DNA of 64,000 bases from Alphaproteobacteria bacterium (GTDB lineage: Bacteria > Pseudomonadota > Alphaproteobacteria > Caulobacterales > Hyphomonadaceae). The position numbers and the translations under genes are program-made. This document shows, one piece after another, positions 38,319 to 46,674 of this stretch; position 1 is the first letter of the stretch, and each line of letters starts with the position of its first letter. Under the pieces are notes generated by a model. It had not been told where the DNA came from, did no database searches, and saw only the letters and a list, made by a program, of their open reading frames with translations. The DNA lies in assembly GCA_016125405.1 (NCBI GenBank), contig WGLW01000006.1, positions 124,001 through 188,000 on the forward strand, read 5' to 3'.

Positions 38319-38963
38319 TCAGTGGTTGACGCTGGCGGATCCGTTGGCCGATCCAGCCGCACTGGCGGACGCGCCAGACGTGCTGGCAGACCCGCCGCCC
38401 GAGGCCGAGGCGCCGCCGCTGGCGTTCACCGTCGGCGCCGAGTTCTCGGCTTTCGCTTTCGCGCGGTTGGCCGCCGCCGCCGTCTTGTCAGCTGCGGCGC
38501 TGGCTGCATTGGCCGATCCCTGGATCGCTCCCGCCGCGGCGCTCGTTGCGCCCGACGCATTGGCGTTCGCTGATCCGCCAAGGTTGGCGGCGCCGGACCC
38601 GTTCACGCCGGGAAGGGCGGCCGAACCGGTTCCGGCCGCGTTCCCGCCGACACCCACCTGAGGCTGGGTCTGGGCGGTTTTCTTCGCCGCCTTGCGCGCT
38701 GCGGCGTCAGCCCGGGCCTGCGCCCTGGCCGCCCGGTCTTCTGCGCGTTGCGTGGTGTGGTCGACCTGGTTGAGGGTGGAGCTGCTGTCGATGCTGCCCG
38801 CGCCTCCGATGCTCCCCGCACCGCCAATGCCGCCCGTTACGCCGCCTGCGGCGCCGCCCAGCGACCCGCCGAGCCCACCACCGCCGCCCAGAACCTGCGC
38901 CTGCGCCGGCAACGCCATGACCGCCGCCAAAGCGACGCCTGCAATCAATCCTGCCCGGAACAT
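38319..38963 (-). CDS. Secreted Gly/Ala/Ser-rich low-complexity protein
   Basis: 214 residues with a signal peptide (MFRAGLIAGVALAAVMALPA, then QAQ). A glycine-rich stretch with GG/IGGAGS units, a basic Ala-rich helix (RAEDRAARAQARADAAARKA) and a Ser/Gly/Ala tail ending SANGSASVNH follow. Two Ala-rich helices alternate with the Gly/Ser parts. Start ATG 38961-38963, chosen because GGAGG lies five bases upstream; longer starts have none. Function unknown. Could be a surface or matrix protein. Confidence 0.75.
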   Translation of the reverse strand: MFRAGLIAGVALAAVMALPAQAQVLGGGGGLGGSLGGAAGGVTGGIGGAGSIGGAGSIDSSSTLNQVDHTTQRAEDRAARAQARADAAARKAAKKTAQTQPQVGVGGNAAGTGSAALPGVNGSGAANLGGSANANASGATSAAAGAIQGSANAASAAADKTAAAANRAKAKAENSAPTVNASGGASASGGGSASTSGASASAAGSANGSASVNH

Positions 38964-39249
38964 TAACTCCTCCATGTTGCTGAACCGTCCCCCGGGTTTC
39001 CGGGAAGACAACGTCCGCAACCATCGAAGGTTCACGTCTGTCCTGCTTGTAACGCACTGAAGCATCGCAGGTTTATTGAAGCCGGACCCGCATGGGCGGG
39101 GGCACGTGATTGCCGCAGCGCCTGCCGGGACATGCGCGATCTGTCGCAGGGTTATTCACAGCGCACCCGATTGTGAATTGTTACGACTTCGTCATGAATC
39201 TATTGCGATAACCAACAGCCGAAAGATCAACTATCAGGAGAAGCCCCGT

Positions 39250-41319
39250 ATGCGGCTGACGTCCGCAACGATTCGCCTTGCCGCCGTGTCGCTCCTTGCG
39301 CCGCTGGCGATCGCTGGCGCGCAAACGGCCCGCGCCGAGGCTAACGCAACGTCAACCGCCCTGCGCAGTTTCGAGCCCGGCGACTTCGCCCGCTTCGCGC
39401 CCCAGACCGCCCTGCAGATGCTGCAGCAGACGCCCGGCTTCTCCATCAATGAAGGCGAATCCCGGCGCGGTCTCGGCCAGGCCGGCGGCAATGTCCTGAT
39501 CAACGGGCGGCGCCTGTCGTCGAAATCGACCAGCCTGTCGGATGCGCTCTCCCGGATCAGCGTCCAGCAGGTCGTGCGTCTCGAAATCCTGGATGGCGCG
39601 ACGCTGGGTATACCCGGGCTCACCGGGCAGGTCGCCAATGTGGTGACGCGCACCGGCGGCGTGAGCGGCCGGTGGAACTGGTCGCCCACATTCCGTACCG
39701 ATCGCGAACCGTCACTGCTCAACGGCAACGCATCTGCCTCAGGCACGCAGTCCGGCGTGGACTACACGCTCGCGCTTGGCAGCTATGAATCGACCAATGG
39801 CGAAAGCGGACCCGAGACCGTGACCGACGCCAGCGGCGCCCTGCTGGAAACCCGTCAGGAAGATCGCCAGTCCCTGCGCCAGGAACCCCGCGCGACTCTG
39901 ACGCTGGCGCACGAGGGCGACACCGGAAACATCCTGAACATCAACCTCACTGGCGGCCGCAGGCACTTCGGCGGACGCGAGATTTCATTCCGCTCAGGTC
40001 CGGGCGAGCCGGACGAGCTGAACGTTTATCGCGACGGCGGCGACGGTTGGAACGCGGAGCTGGGCGCCGACTACGAGTTCAAGATGGGTCCAGGCCGGCT
40101 CAAACTTATTGGCCTCGATCGCATCGATCGCAACGACCGGGGCAGCGAAAGCGTGCTTCATGTCTCCGACGGAAGCGATCCGACCGGCAGCCGCTACAAC
40201 GCCAACCGCGGATCGGGCGAAAGCATTCTTCGCGGCGAATATTCCTGGCTCGGCGGCGGCGACCAGGACTGGCAGGTCGCGCTCGAAGGCGCATTCAACT
40301 ATCTCGAAGTCGCGTCACTTCTGGAAAGCCTCGATTCCACAGGCGCTTTCGTGGTCGACCCGTTGGCGATCGGCTCTTCGCGCGTCGAGGAGCGCCGAGC
40401 CGAAGCCAACATCACCAACGGCCGCCCGCTGATCGGGGCGCTGAGCCTGCAGGCGTCGGCGGGCGTCGAGTATTCCGAACTCACCCAGAGCGGTCCCGCC
40501 GGGCAGTCGCGCGAATACGTGCGGCCGAAGGGGTTCGTCGCGCTTTCGTGGAGCGATCCGGATTCGCTCGATCTGTCGCTGCGTGTGGAGCGCAGGGTCG
40601 ACCAGCTTGATTTCGGCGACTTCATCGACTCGGTCAGCCTGATCGACGGCAACAGCGAATCCGGAAATCCGGAAATCGTGCCGCCGCAAAGATGGACCGG
40701 CGAATTCAAGGCCAATCGCGATCTTGGAGACTACGGCGCCGTCAATCTCCGCGTCTTCGCCGACCGTATCGAGGACCAGACCAGCCAGGTGCCTCTCGGC
40801 CCCGACAGCGAGGGGCCAGGCAACCTGTCCACGCCGACGACAATCTACGGACTCCAGCTTTCCGGCACGCTCAATCTCGACGCACTCGGCCTTGCCGGCG
40901 CCAAGGTCGACTGGTCCACCCATCTTGCCGACAGCTCGATGCAGGATCCGCTGACCGGCGAGGACCGGCAAACCAACGGGCGTGAACTCAGCGGGTTCTG
41001 GGTGGGCTTCCGCCATGATGTGCCGGAGACGGATTGGGCCTGGGGCTTCAACTACGGCCAGTCGCACCATGCCGATCGCTATCGACTCGACGAACGCACG
41101 TCATCGTTTGAGCGGCCAGGGGGCGCGAAGATCTACTTCATCGACAAGGACCTGTTCGGCATGACGGCGCAGGTGACCTTCCGCAACGTGCTGGACACCG
41201 GCGATCACTATCAGCGTATCGTCTATGTCGACCGGCGCGACGGCCCGATCTCCTATGTCGAGGACCGCGTCCGCCATTCGGGCCCCGAAATGGGCCTGTC
41301 GATTTCCAACAGTTTCTAG
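39250..41319 (+). CDS. TonB-dependent-receptor-like outer-membrane protein
   Basis: 689 residues with signal peptide (MRLTSATIRLAAVSLLAPLA, cleaved after ARA). A plug-like domain (FARFAPQTALQMLQQTPGFS, VLINGRRLSSKS, ISVQQVVRLEILDG) precedes a beta-barrel that ends with the aromatic residue of GLSISNSF. It lacks an obvious TonB box and is shorter than most siderophore receptors, so it may be a plug-barrel porin of unknown ligand. A TTGTTA-17-TATTGC pair at 39178-39206 could be its promoter. It lies directly upstream of the BlaI/M56 pair. Confidence 0.85.
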   Translation: MRLTSATIRLAAVSLLAPLAIAGAQTARAEANATSTALRSFEPGDFARFAPQTALQMLQQTPGFSINEGESRRGLGQAGGNVLINGRRLSSKSTSLSDALSRISVQQVVRLEILDGATLGIPGLTGQVANVVTRTGGVSGRWNWSPTFRTDREPSLLNGNASASGTQSGVDYTLALGSYESTNGESGPETVTDASGALLETRQEDRQSLRQEPRATLTLAHEGDTGNILNINLTGGRRHFGGREISFRSGPGEPDELNVYRDGGDGWNAELGADYEFKMGPGRLKLIGLDRIDRNDRGSESVLHVSDGSDPTGSRYNANRGSGESILRGEYSWLGGGDQDWQVALEGAFNYLEVASLLESLDSTGAFVVDPLAIGSSRVEERRAEANITNGRPLIGALSLQASAGVEYSELTQSGPAGQSREYVRPKGFVALSWSDPDSLDLSLRVERRVDQLDFGDFIDSVSLIDGNSESGNPEIVPPQRWTGEFKANRDLGDYGAVNLRVFADRIEDQTSQVPLGPDSEGPGNLSTPTTIYGLQLSGTLNLDALGLAGAKVDWSTHLADSSMQDPLTGEDRQTNGRELSGFWVGFRHDVPETDWAWGFNYGQSHHADRYRLDERTSSFERPGGAKIYFIDKDLFGMTAQVTFRNVLDTGDHYQRIVYVDRRDGPISYVEDRVRHSGPEMGLSISNSF

Positions 41320-41404
41320 GCCAGCATGGGTCGTGATCCGGTCGGCGGGTCTTGGCTGGCGGCCCGCGATCACATATCGTTTATCGAGAAAAACCTGTCT
41401 CTGA

Positions 41405-41420
41405 AACTAGAAACATAGTT
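41405..41420. promoter_or_regulatory. BlaI-type operator, site 1
   Basis: AACTAGAAACATAGTT: inverted half-sites AACTA and TAGTT with a six-base spacer, the architecture ACTA-N6-TAGT of BlaI/MecI operators. It lies 53 bases before the blaI-like ATG. Confidence 0.75.
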
Positions 41421-41453
41421 GACTTGCTGCGCCGTCGCGTCGAGTGTGCTGGA

Positions 41454-41469
41454 AACTAAGGAACTAGTT
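41454..41469. promoter_or_regulatory. BlaI-type operator, site 2
   Basis: AACTAAGGAACTAGTT: the same half-sites and spacing as site 1, 49 bases downstream of it and ending three bases before the blaI-like ATG. It overlaps a perfect 12-base palindrome GGAACTAGTTCC (41460-41471). Two sites in tandem suggest cooperative autoregulation. Confidence 0.75.
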
Positions 41470-41472
41470 CCC

Positions 41473-41871
41473 ATGCCCAAAGCCAGATCCGACGTGCTCA
41501 CCGAGGCCGAACAACGCGTGATGCGCGTCCTGTGGGCCAGGGGAGAGGCGAGCGTCCGCGAGGTCACCGAGGACCTCGAGAACAGCTACCCCGTCGCCTA
41601 CAACACCGTGCTGACGCTGCTCCGTATCCTCACCGACAAGAAATACGTGACGCCCCGCCAGGATGGCCGCGCCTTCATCTACCGTCCGCTGGTCTCTCGC
41701 TCGGAAGCGCGGACGCGGGCGCTGAAGAAACTGATGGGCACGTTCTTCGAAGGCTCTCCCACCGCGCTGGCCCAACACCTTCTCAAGACCGAGACCATCA
41801 GCGAGGAGGAACTGCGGGAGCTGAAGGACGAGATCGAGCGCGGCGGCGCAGGGGAGGACGATCATGACTGA
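41473..41871 (+). CDS. blaI: BlaI/MecI/CopY-family repressor
   Basis: 132-residue winged-helix repressor with C-terminal dimerisation helices. LTEAEQRVMRVLWARGEASV and NTVLTLLRILTDKKYVTPRQ are the HTH and wing, followed by FIYRPLVSRSEA. In the BlaI/MecI family a membrane M56 protease inactivates the repressor by cleavage. Here the M56 gene overlaps by eight bases. Start ATG 41473, just past operator site 2. Probably autoregulated and, by a third operator, the regulator of the DUF2807 cluster. Confidence 0.9.
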   Translation: MPKARSDVLTEAEQRVMRVLWARGEASVREVTEDLENSYPVAYNTVLTLLRILTDKKYVTPRQDGRAFIYRPLVSRSEARTRALKKLMGTFFEGSPTALAQHLLKTETISEEELRELKDEIERGGAGEDDHD

Positions 41872-44401
41872 CATAGCAACCTCCGGCGCAACCATCGTCG
41901 CGCTGGCGCTCTCGCATCTCTGGCAAAGTGTCGCGGTGGCGGCGGTGCTCGCAGTCATCCTGGTTCTTGGCCGCCGCCTGTCGGGTTCGGCGCGCTACGG
42001 TCTTGCCTGCGCGGCGATGGCGGCTTCGATCCTGCTGCCGCTTGCGATGTTCGCGCCGGGCGCCGGCGCCCGCGCCGTGCTGCTCGACATGCTGAAGGCG
42101 CCTGTGACGGTCGCTCCCGCAAAGCCCAAGGCCGAGGCCAGCGTCTCGCCCGAGCCGGCGTCCACACCGGACTTCGGACTGGGCGTTGCCCAGGCCGCGG
42201 TTGATGTGGCGCGCAATCAGGTCGATCATGCGAAAGACGCCACGTCCTCGCCCGAAGCCAGGCTGGGTCTGGGCTTCGCGCAATTCGCGCTCGACGCCGC
42301 CCGCTCCGGAGCATCCGGCGACGCGCCTGCCGATCCTGCGGCCGCGCGGCGGTGGGGCAAGCCTGTCGTCAGCCAAGCTGACGCGCGTCCCGCGAAACCG
42401 GCCTTCCATTTCGATTTTCCGAAACTGCCGGACCTGACGGCGCCCTTCCTGATCGTCTGGCTCGCCGGCACGCTGACCCTGCTCGTCCGGGTCGGTTGCG
42501 ATGTGGCGGCCGCCGAACGTCTGGTCGCCCGGGCGAGAACCATTCCCCTGCCGCTGGACCTGGCCCGCCGTCTTGGACGCGTGCGGCTGGCGATCAGCGC
42601 AGACGCGAACGGACCGATGGCCGCGGGATTGTTCCGGCCCACCGTGATCCTTCCCGAAAGCGCCGTGGAGCGCATCGGATCATCCGGCATGGCGGCTCTG
42701 CTTGAGCACGAACTTGCACACATCGAACGCCGCGATGTCCTGGCCGCACTGGCGCAGCGCATCGCCGTGGCGCTGCTGTGGTGGAGCCCCGCGATGTACT
42801 GGATCAGCCGTCGCATCGACGAAGAGCGCGAGTCCGCCTGCGATGAAACGGCGGTCGAGCGCACCGGCGATGCGCGCGCCTTCGCGCGGACGCTGACCAG
42901 CCAGGCTGAATCCCAGCTCTGGGCGAGCACGCCGCGTCTGGTGGTCGGCGCGATCGGGCGGCGCTCCCAGTTCGGCCGGCGCATCCGGCGGCTGGTCGAT
43001 ATGGCGAAATCGGGCGGCGTGCCGGCTCATTACTCTGGCAGGCTTGCTTTCACGGGTCTGGCGCTGGCGATTGCGCTCGCTGCGTTCCTGACGCCCAAGC
43101 TGGCCGAGGCCGACGTCCCCAAATCGGCTCCGCCGCTCGATTCCACCCTCAAGGGCAAACCGTTGCCGCTGTTGCCGGACGGAAAACCTGCGCCCGCGAC
43201 ACCCGACAGCATCGAGCACGCCGACCGGCTCGACGGCCGCCGCGCTGACGATGCGGACGACAACGCCGACAACATCGATGATCTCGGCGATAGCCTCTCG
43301 GACCTGCTCGATCAGGTCTCGGACCAGGTTCAGCGGTCGCTCGACGACGCCCAGCCGGGCATGGAAAAGGATGCAGCCGCGCTCGGCGTGCAGCTCGCCG
43401 CGCTCGGCGTCGAGATCGGCGCCGCCGTCAGCCAGCAGGTCGCCACCGACATGCCGGCCATCCTCGCGGACGTCCGCGCCCAGCTGAAAGAGCAGGGCAT
43501 CGACATCGACGATCTCGACGAGCTGAACAATCTGAGCGACGCCGACCGCGAGCGCCTGCGCGCCGACATGGAACGGCTGCGCGAGCGGATGAAGCGGGAA
43601 TTCGGCCCCGAGTTCCGCGCCAAACTGCAACGCGATATGGAACGCGCGCGCCGCGATATCGAACGCGCCCGCCAGGAAGTCGAACGCGAGAAAGACCGCG
43701 GCCACTTCCAGGCCGACGCCAGCGAGGCGCGCCGCCAGGCCATGCTCACCGCGCAGGCGGCGATGGCGAAAGCGGCCGCAGAAATCCGCGACGCCCGCGC
43801 GCGCGGCGATTTTGATTTCAAGTTCGACTTCAAGGACGGGCTCGACGGCCGTCCGCATGGCTACCGCGTCGACATTGGCTTGGCTTCGGATTCACCCGAG
43901 CGCCAGCTCATGGAAGCCGCCGAGGCGGGCGATCTCTCCCGCGTCCGCGAGCTGATCAAGTCCGGCGCCGATGTGAACCGCGGCTTTGCCGGCGACGGAT
44001 CGGCGCTCATCGTCGCCGCCCGGCACGGACGCATCGATGTCGTGCGCGCGCTGCTCGACGCCGGCGCCGATGCGGACAAGAGCGTGCGCGGCGACGGCAA
44101 TGCGCTGATCGCAGCCGTCTCCGCCGGCGAGGTCGATGTGGCGCGGTTGCTCGTGCAGCGCGGCGCCGACGTCGACAGCTATGTCCCGGGCGACGAGACG
44201 CCGCTCATCAGCGCGGCGCGCTGGGGCGAGCTTGGGGCGGTGAAGCTGCTGGTCGAGCACGGCGCGAAGGTCAATCTCGCCTATCGCGTCTATGGCCGCA
44301 CGCGCTCAGCCCTCGGCATCGCGCAATCGCATGGCTATGGCGATGTCGCCGCCTATCTGCGCGCGCACGGCGCCATCGCGGACCCCACGCCCGCAAACTG
44401 A
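41864..44401 (+). CDS. BlaR1-like M56 metalloprotease with coiled-coil and ankyrin C-terminus
   Basis: 845 residues. The N-terminal part has membrane segments near 10-30, 36-58 and 190-215. The zinc protease site is His282-Glu-Leu-Ala-His286 (LLEHELAHIERRD) with EERESACDETAVE as third ligand. A further TM is at about 390-410. Beyond it, where BlaR1 has its penicillin sensor, lies an Asp-rich linker, a coiled coil (about 510-650) and four ankyrin repeats (about 677-840; GADVN, GADAD, GADVD and GAKVN). It overlaps blaI by eight bases. Inference: it cleaves BlaI when the ankyrin/coiled-coil part senses envelope or protein stress. Confidence 0.88.
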   Translation: MTDIATSGATIVALALSHLWQSVAVAAVLAVILVLGRRLSGSARYGLACAAMAASILLPLAMFAPGAGARAVLLDMLKAPVTVAPAKPKAEASVSPEPASTPDFGLGVAQAAVDVARNQVDHAKDATSSPEARLGLGFAQFALDAARSGASGDAPADPAAARRWGKPVVSQADARPAKPAFHFDFPKLPDLTAPFLIVWLAGTLTLLVRVGCDVAAAERLVARARTIPLPLDLARRLGRVRLAISADANGPMAAGLFRPTVILPESAVERIGSSGMAALLEHELAHIERRDVLAALAQRIAVALLWWSPAMYWISRRIDEERESACDETAVERTGDARAFARTLTSQAESQLWASTPRLVVGAIGRRSQFGRRIRRLVDMAKSGGVPAHYSGRLAFTGLALAIALAAFLTPKLAEADVPKSAPPLDSTLKGKPLPLLPDGKPAPATPDSIEHADRLDGRRADDADDNADNIDDLGDSLSDLLDQVSDQVQRSLDDAQPGMEKDAAALGVQLAALGVEIGAAVSQQVATDMPAILADVRAQLKEQGIDIDDLDELNNLSDADRERLRADMERLRERMKREFGPEFRAKLQRDMERARRDIERARQEVEREKDRGHFQADASEARRQAMLTAQAAMAKAAAEIRDARARGDFDFKFDFKDGLDGRPHGYRVDIGLASDSPERQLMEAAEAGDLSRVRELIKSGADVNRGFAGDGSALIVAARHGRIDVVRALLDAGADADKSVRGDGNALIAAVSAGEVDVARLLVQRGADVDSYVPGDETPLISAARWGELGAVKLLVEHGAKVNLAYRVYGRTRSALGIAQSHGYGDVAAYLRAHGAIADPTPAN

Positions 44402-44449
44402 GAGCGGGCTGTCGGCGTCAGGCGACGTCAGCTTCAGGCGGCGCCAGAT

Positions 44450-45157
44450 TCAGCCAGCAGAGGGGTCGGGCGTTCCGTGACCGGGCGCCAGCGGACAGTT
44501 CGGCCCGAACTCCTGCTCGCCATGCCAGCTCGGATTGCACTCGTAGATCTGCCGCCCGCCGTCCCACATCATGTGGCCCGCCACATAGACGATGATCAGC
44601 AGGCCGGCGTAGGCGATCCAGCGGTGCCTGTGCAGCAGCCGCGCGATCAGGCTCGCCGCCGCGCCCATCAACAGCACGGAGAGCATCAGGCCGAACACCA
44701 TGATCAGCGGATGCTTGTGCGCGGCGCCGGCGACCGCCAGCACGTTGTCGAGCGACATCGAGACATCGGCTAGGACGATCTGGATCACCGCCTGGTGCAG
44801 CGATTTCACGCGCTTCTCCGGCGGCGGTTCGCCCGCCTCGGTCGCCGCCTCGTGCGCCTGCTGGTGCAGGTCCTCGCTGCGCAACTCGCGCCACATCTTC
44901 CAGCACACCCACAACAGCAGGATGCCGCCGGCAAAGAGCAGGCCGATCACGCTCAGGAGGCGCGTGGCGATCAGCGCAAAGACGATCCGCAAAAGCGTTG
45001 CGATGAGAACGCCGATCAGGATGGCGCGTCCGCGATGGACCTTGTCGAGACCCGCCGCAGCCATCCCGATGACCACGGCGTTGTCCCCGGCGAGCACCAG
45101 GTCGATCAACACCACGGTCAGGAAAGCCTGCAGTCCCTCAAGGGTCAGTATTTCCAT
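44450..45157 (-). CDS. TerC-family membrane protein (YjbE/MeeY-like)
   Basis: 235 residues, about seven membrane segments. The paired acidic motifs LIDLVLAGDNAVVIGMAA and LADVSMSLDNVLAVAG are the TerC signature. Relatives are manganese exporters that metalate secreted enzymes. A His/Pro-rich cytoplasmic loop follows TM3. Start ATG 45155-45157 (complement). I looked for a yybP-ykoY manganese riboswitch upstream and did not see one. Confidence 0.9.
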   Translation of the reverse strand: MEILTLEGLQAFLTVVLIDLVLAGDNAVVIGMAAAGLDKVHRGRAILIGVLIATLLRIVFALIATRLLSVIGLLFAGGILLLWVCWKMWRELRSEDLHQQAHEAATEAGEPPPEKRVKSLHQAVIQIVLADVSMSLDNVLAVAGAAHKHPLIMVFGLMLSVLLMGAAASLIARLLHRHRWIAYAGLLIIVYVAGHMMWDGGRQIYECNPSWHGEQEFGPNCPLAPGHGTPDPSAG

Positions 45158-45231
45158 GAGGCGAGGCGCTCCGCATCGCCGAGGCAGGCCGGCGAGCCCC
45201 TGACATTCTCGACTTGAGACGTATTTTCAAG

Positions 45232-45268
45232 GGGATGCGGTGGCGCAGGCGGGTCAAATCCGCATCCC
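45232..45268. repeat. Inverted repeat in the TerC upstream region
   Basis: Perfect nine-base-pair arms GGGATGCGG (45232-45240) and CCGCATCCC (45260-45268) with a 19-base loop, in the 219-base gap between the terC-family gene and the small secreted protein. Could be a leader hairpin or binding site. Confidence 0.4.
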
Positions 45269-45376
45269 GGAGCCATTTCGACGGAGATTGGCGGTGAACC
45301 CGCCGCCGCTTCATGCGTAGGTCCTTGATTGACCATCCGGAACGGGAGATCGACGATGGGCGTCAGGAGAAACGCG

Positions 45377-45661
45377 ATGCGCCTGACGATCATTGCGTGC
45401 CTGACCGCGATCGCGCTGGGGTCCCCCGCCGCCCTGGCCGATCCCCTGGCCAATCCCATGTGCAGCCTCAAGAACGGCGTTTCCATCGCCTGCGGCGATC
45501 CCGGCGCGAAGCCGCTGGGGGCCGACGAGATTGTGCTGTCTCCGGCTAGCCGGGTCCTGCCGGGCCTCATGCTGATCGTCGGGCTCATCGGCCTTTTCGC
45601 CCTGTTGCCCGAGTTCGAGGGGTGGGACCGCCAGGAGGGCGACGAGGACGAGGCCGACTAG
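45377..45661 (+). CDS. Small exported protein with C-terminal membrane helix
   Basis: 94 residues: signal peptide MRLTIIACLTAIALGSPAAL (cut after ALA), a short outer segment with two Cys (PMCSLKNGVSIACGD), one membrane helix (GLMLIVGLIGLFALLPEF) and an acidic tail. No family recognised. The start is ATG 45377 because GGAGA lies six bases upstream; ATG 45356 is an alternative. Divergent from terC. Confidence 0.65.
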   Translation: MRLTIIACLTAIALGSPAALADPLANPMCSLKNGVSIACGDPGAKPLGADEIVLSPASRVLPGLMLIVGLIGLFALLPEFEGWDRQEGDEDEAD

Positions 45662-45829
45662 ACCGCCGGGGCGCCCGAATAGCCTGTTTCCGGCCTGTTC
45701 TTGACTTTCCGGCCCCGATCCTGTTTGTCCCCCACTTCCCATCGGGAAACATGACGGGTGGCGCGCCGCCGCCGTTGAGATCGCCGGTCCATGAAGGCCC
45801 GGCCGGAGCGCGCCGAAATTGAGGATTGA

Positions 45830-46447
45830 ATGTCGAAGCGTCTGAACGCGAAGTACAAGATTGACCGCCGCGTCGGTGAAAACGTCTGGGGCCGCCCCAA
45901 AAGCCCGATCAACTCGCGCCAGAGCCGCCCGGGCCAGCACGGCGCCCGCCGCTCCAACAAACCGTCCGACTTCGGCATCCAGCTGATGGCGAAACAGAAG
46001 CTCAAGGGCTTCTACGGCGAGATCACCGAAAAGCAGTTCCGCAAGACCTATGACGAGGCGTCCCGCCGCCGCGGCAACACCGCCGAGCTTCTGGTCGGCC
46101 TCCTGGAATCGCGTCTCGATGCGATCGTCTACCGGTCGAAATTCGTGCCGACGATCTTTGCGGCGCGCCAGTTCGTCAACCACGGCCATGTCACCGTGAA
46201 CGGCGTCAAGGCCAACATCGCGTCGATGACGCTGAAGCCGGGCGACGTTGTCCAGGTTCGCGAGAAGTCGCGCAACATGGCGCTGGTGATCGAGGCGATG
46301 GGCTCCGGCGAACGCGACCTGCCGGACTATATCGAGGTCGATCCCAAGGCGATGACGTCGAAATACATCCGCATGCCGGGCCTCGCCGAGATCCCCTATG
46401 CGGCGCGCATGGAGCCGAACCTGGTGGTCGAGTACTACTCGTCCTGA
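45830..46447 (+). CDS. rpsD: 30S ribosomal protein S4
   Basis: Primary 16S rRNA-binding protein that starts 30S assembly. 205 residues. The zinc-less N-terminus ([20 protein letters not shown]) and [20 protein letters not shown] are typical, and the S4 domain ([20 protein letters not shown]) ends with [12 protein letters not shown]. Stands alone with its own terminator, as is usual in Caulobacterales. Confidence 0.97.
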   Translation: MSKRLNAKYKIDRRVGENVWGRPKSPINSRQSRPGQHGARRSNKPSDFGIQLMAKQKLKGFYGEITEKQFRKTYDEASRRRGNTAELLVGLLESRLDAIVYRSKFVPTIFAARQFVNHGHVTVNGVKANIASMTLKPGDVVQVREKSRNMALVIEAMGSGERDLPDYIEVDPKAMTSKYIRMPGLAEIPYAARMEPNLVVEYYSS

Positions 46448-46476
46448 TCCGGTCGATCATCGCGTAACTGTCTTCG

Positions 46477-46508
46477 AAGGCGGCTCCTCGGGGCCGCCTT
46501 CTGCTTTT
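46477..46508 (+). terminator. Rho-independent terminator of rpsD
   Basis: Eight-base-pair stem AAGGCGGC (46477-46484) / GCCGCCTT (46493-46500) followed by CTGCTTTT. It starts 30 bases after the rpsD stop. Confidence 0.85.
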
Positions 46509-46543
46509 GGGCGAACGCGAGGCGACACGCGCCCCTGCAGCCG

Positions 46544-46594
46544 CTGGAGCAACCCGCGTCCGAACGGACGCGGATAAGTTGCTCCAGTTCTTTT
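46544..46594. repeat. Long composite hairpin
   Basis: Outer arms CTGGAGCAAC (46544-46553) and GTTGCTCCAG (46578-46587) enclose inner arms CCGCGTCCG (46554-46562) and CGGACGCGG (46565-46573) with only AA at the tip and a four-base bulge ATAA. The stem totals 19 perfect pairs. TTCTTTT follows, so it could terminate, but rpsD already has a terminator upstream. Confidence 0.8.
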
Positions 46595-46599
46595 GAATC

Positions 46600-46647
46600 G
46601 ATCGGCTTGTCCGCTTCAAAACGATTTCGTTTTGAAGCGGGCCGATC
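46600..46647. repeat. Second long hairpin, 14-base inner arms
   Basis: Inner arms CCGCTTCAAAACGA (46611-46624) and TCGTTTTGAAGCGG (46627-46640) with a two-base centre; outer arms GATCGGC (46600-46606) and GCCGATC (46641-46647), interrupted by TTGT on one side only. It ends 27 bases before the ppk2 ATG. Looks like a palindromic repeat element or a strong mRNA structure. Confidence 0.8.
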
Positions 46648-46674
46648 TAGCCTTGGCGAACAAAAGGAGCGCCC

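Noticed and set aside
42680-43858. 392-codon frame antisense to the M56-ankyrin gene
   Set aside because: Composition is that of a reversed coiled-coil coding region; the plus-strand gene has a zinc-protease site and ankyrin repeats.
45158-45376. yybP-ykoY manganese riboswitch upstream of the TerC-family gene
   Set aside because: The conserved loop sequences of that riboswitch are not visible; only a nine-base-pair hairpin is.
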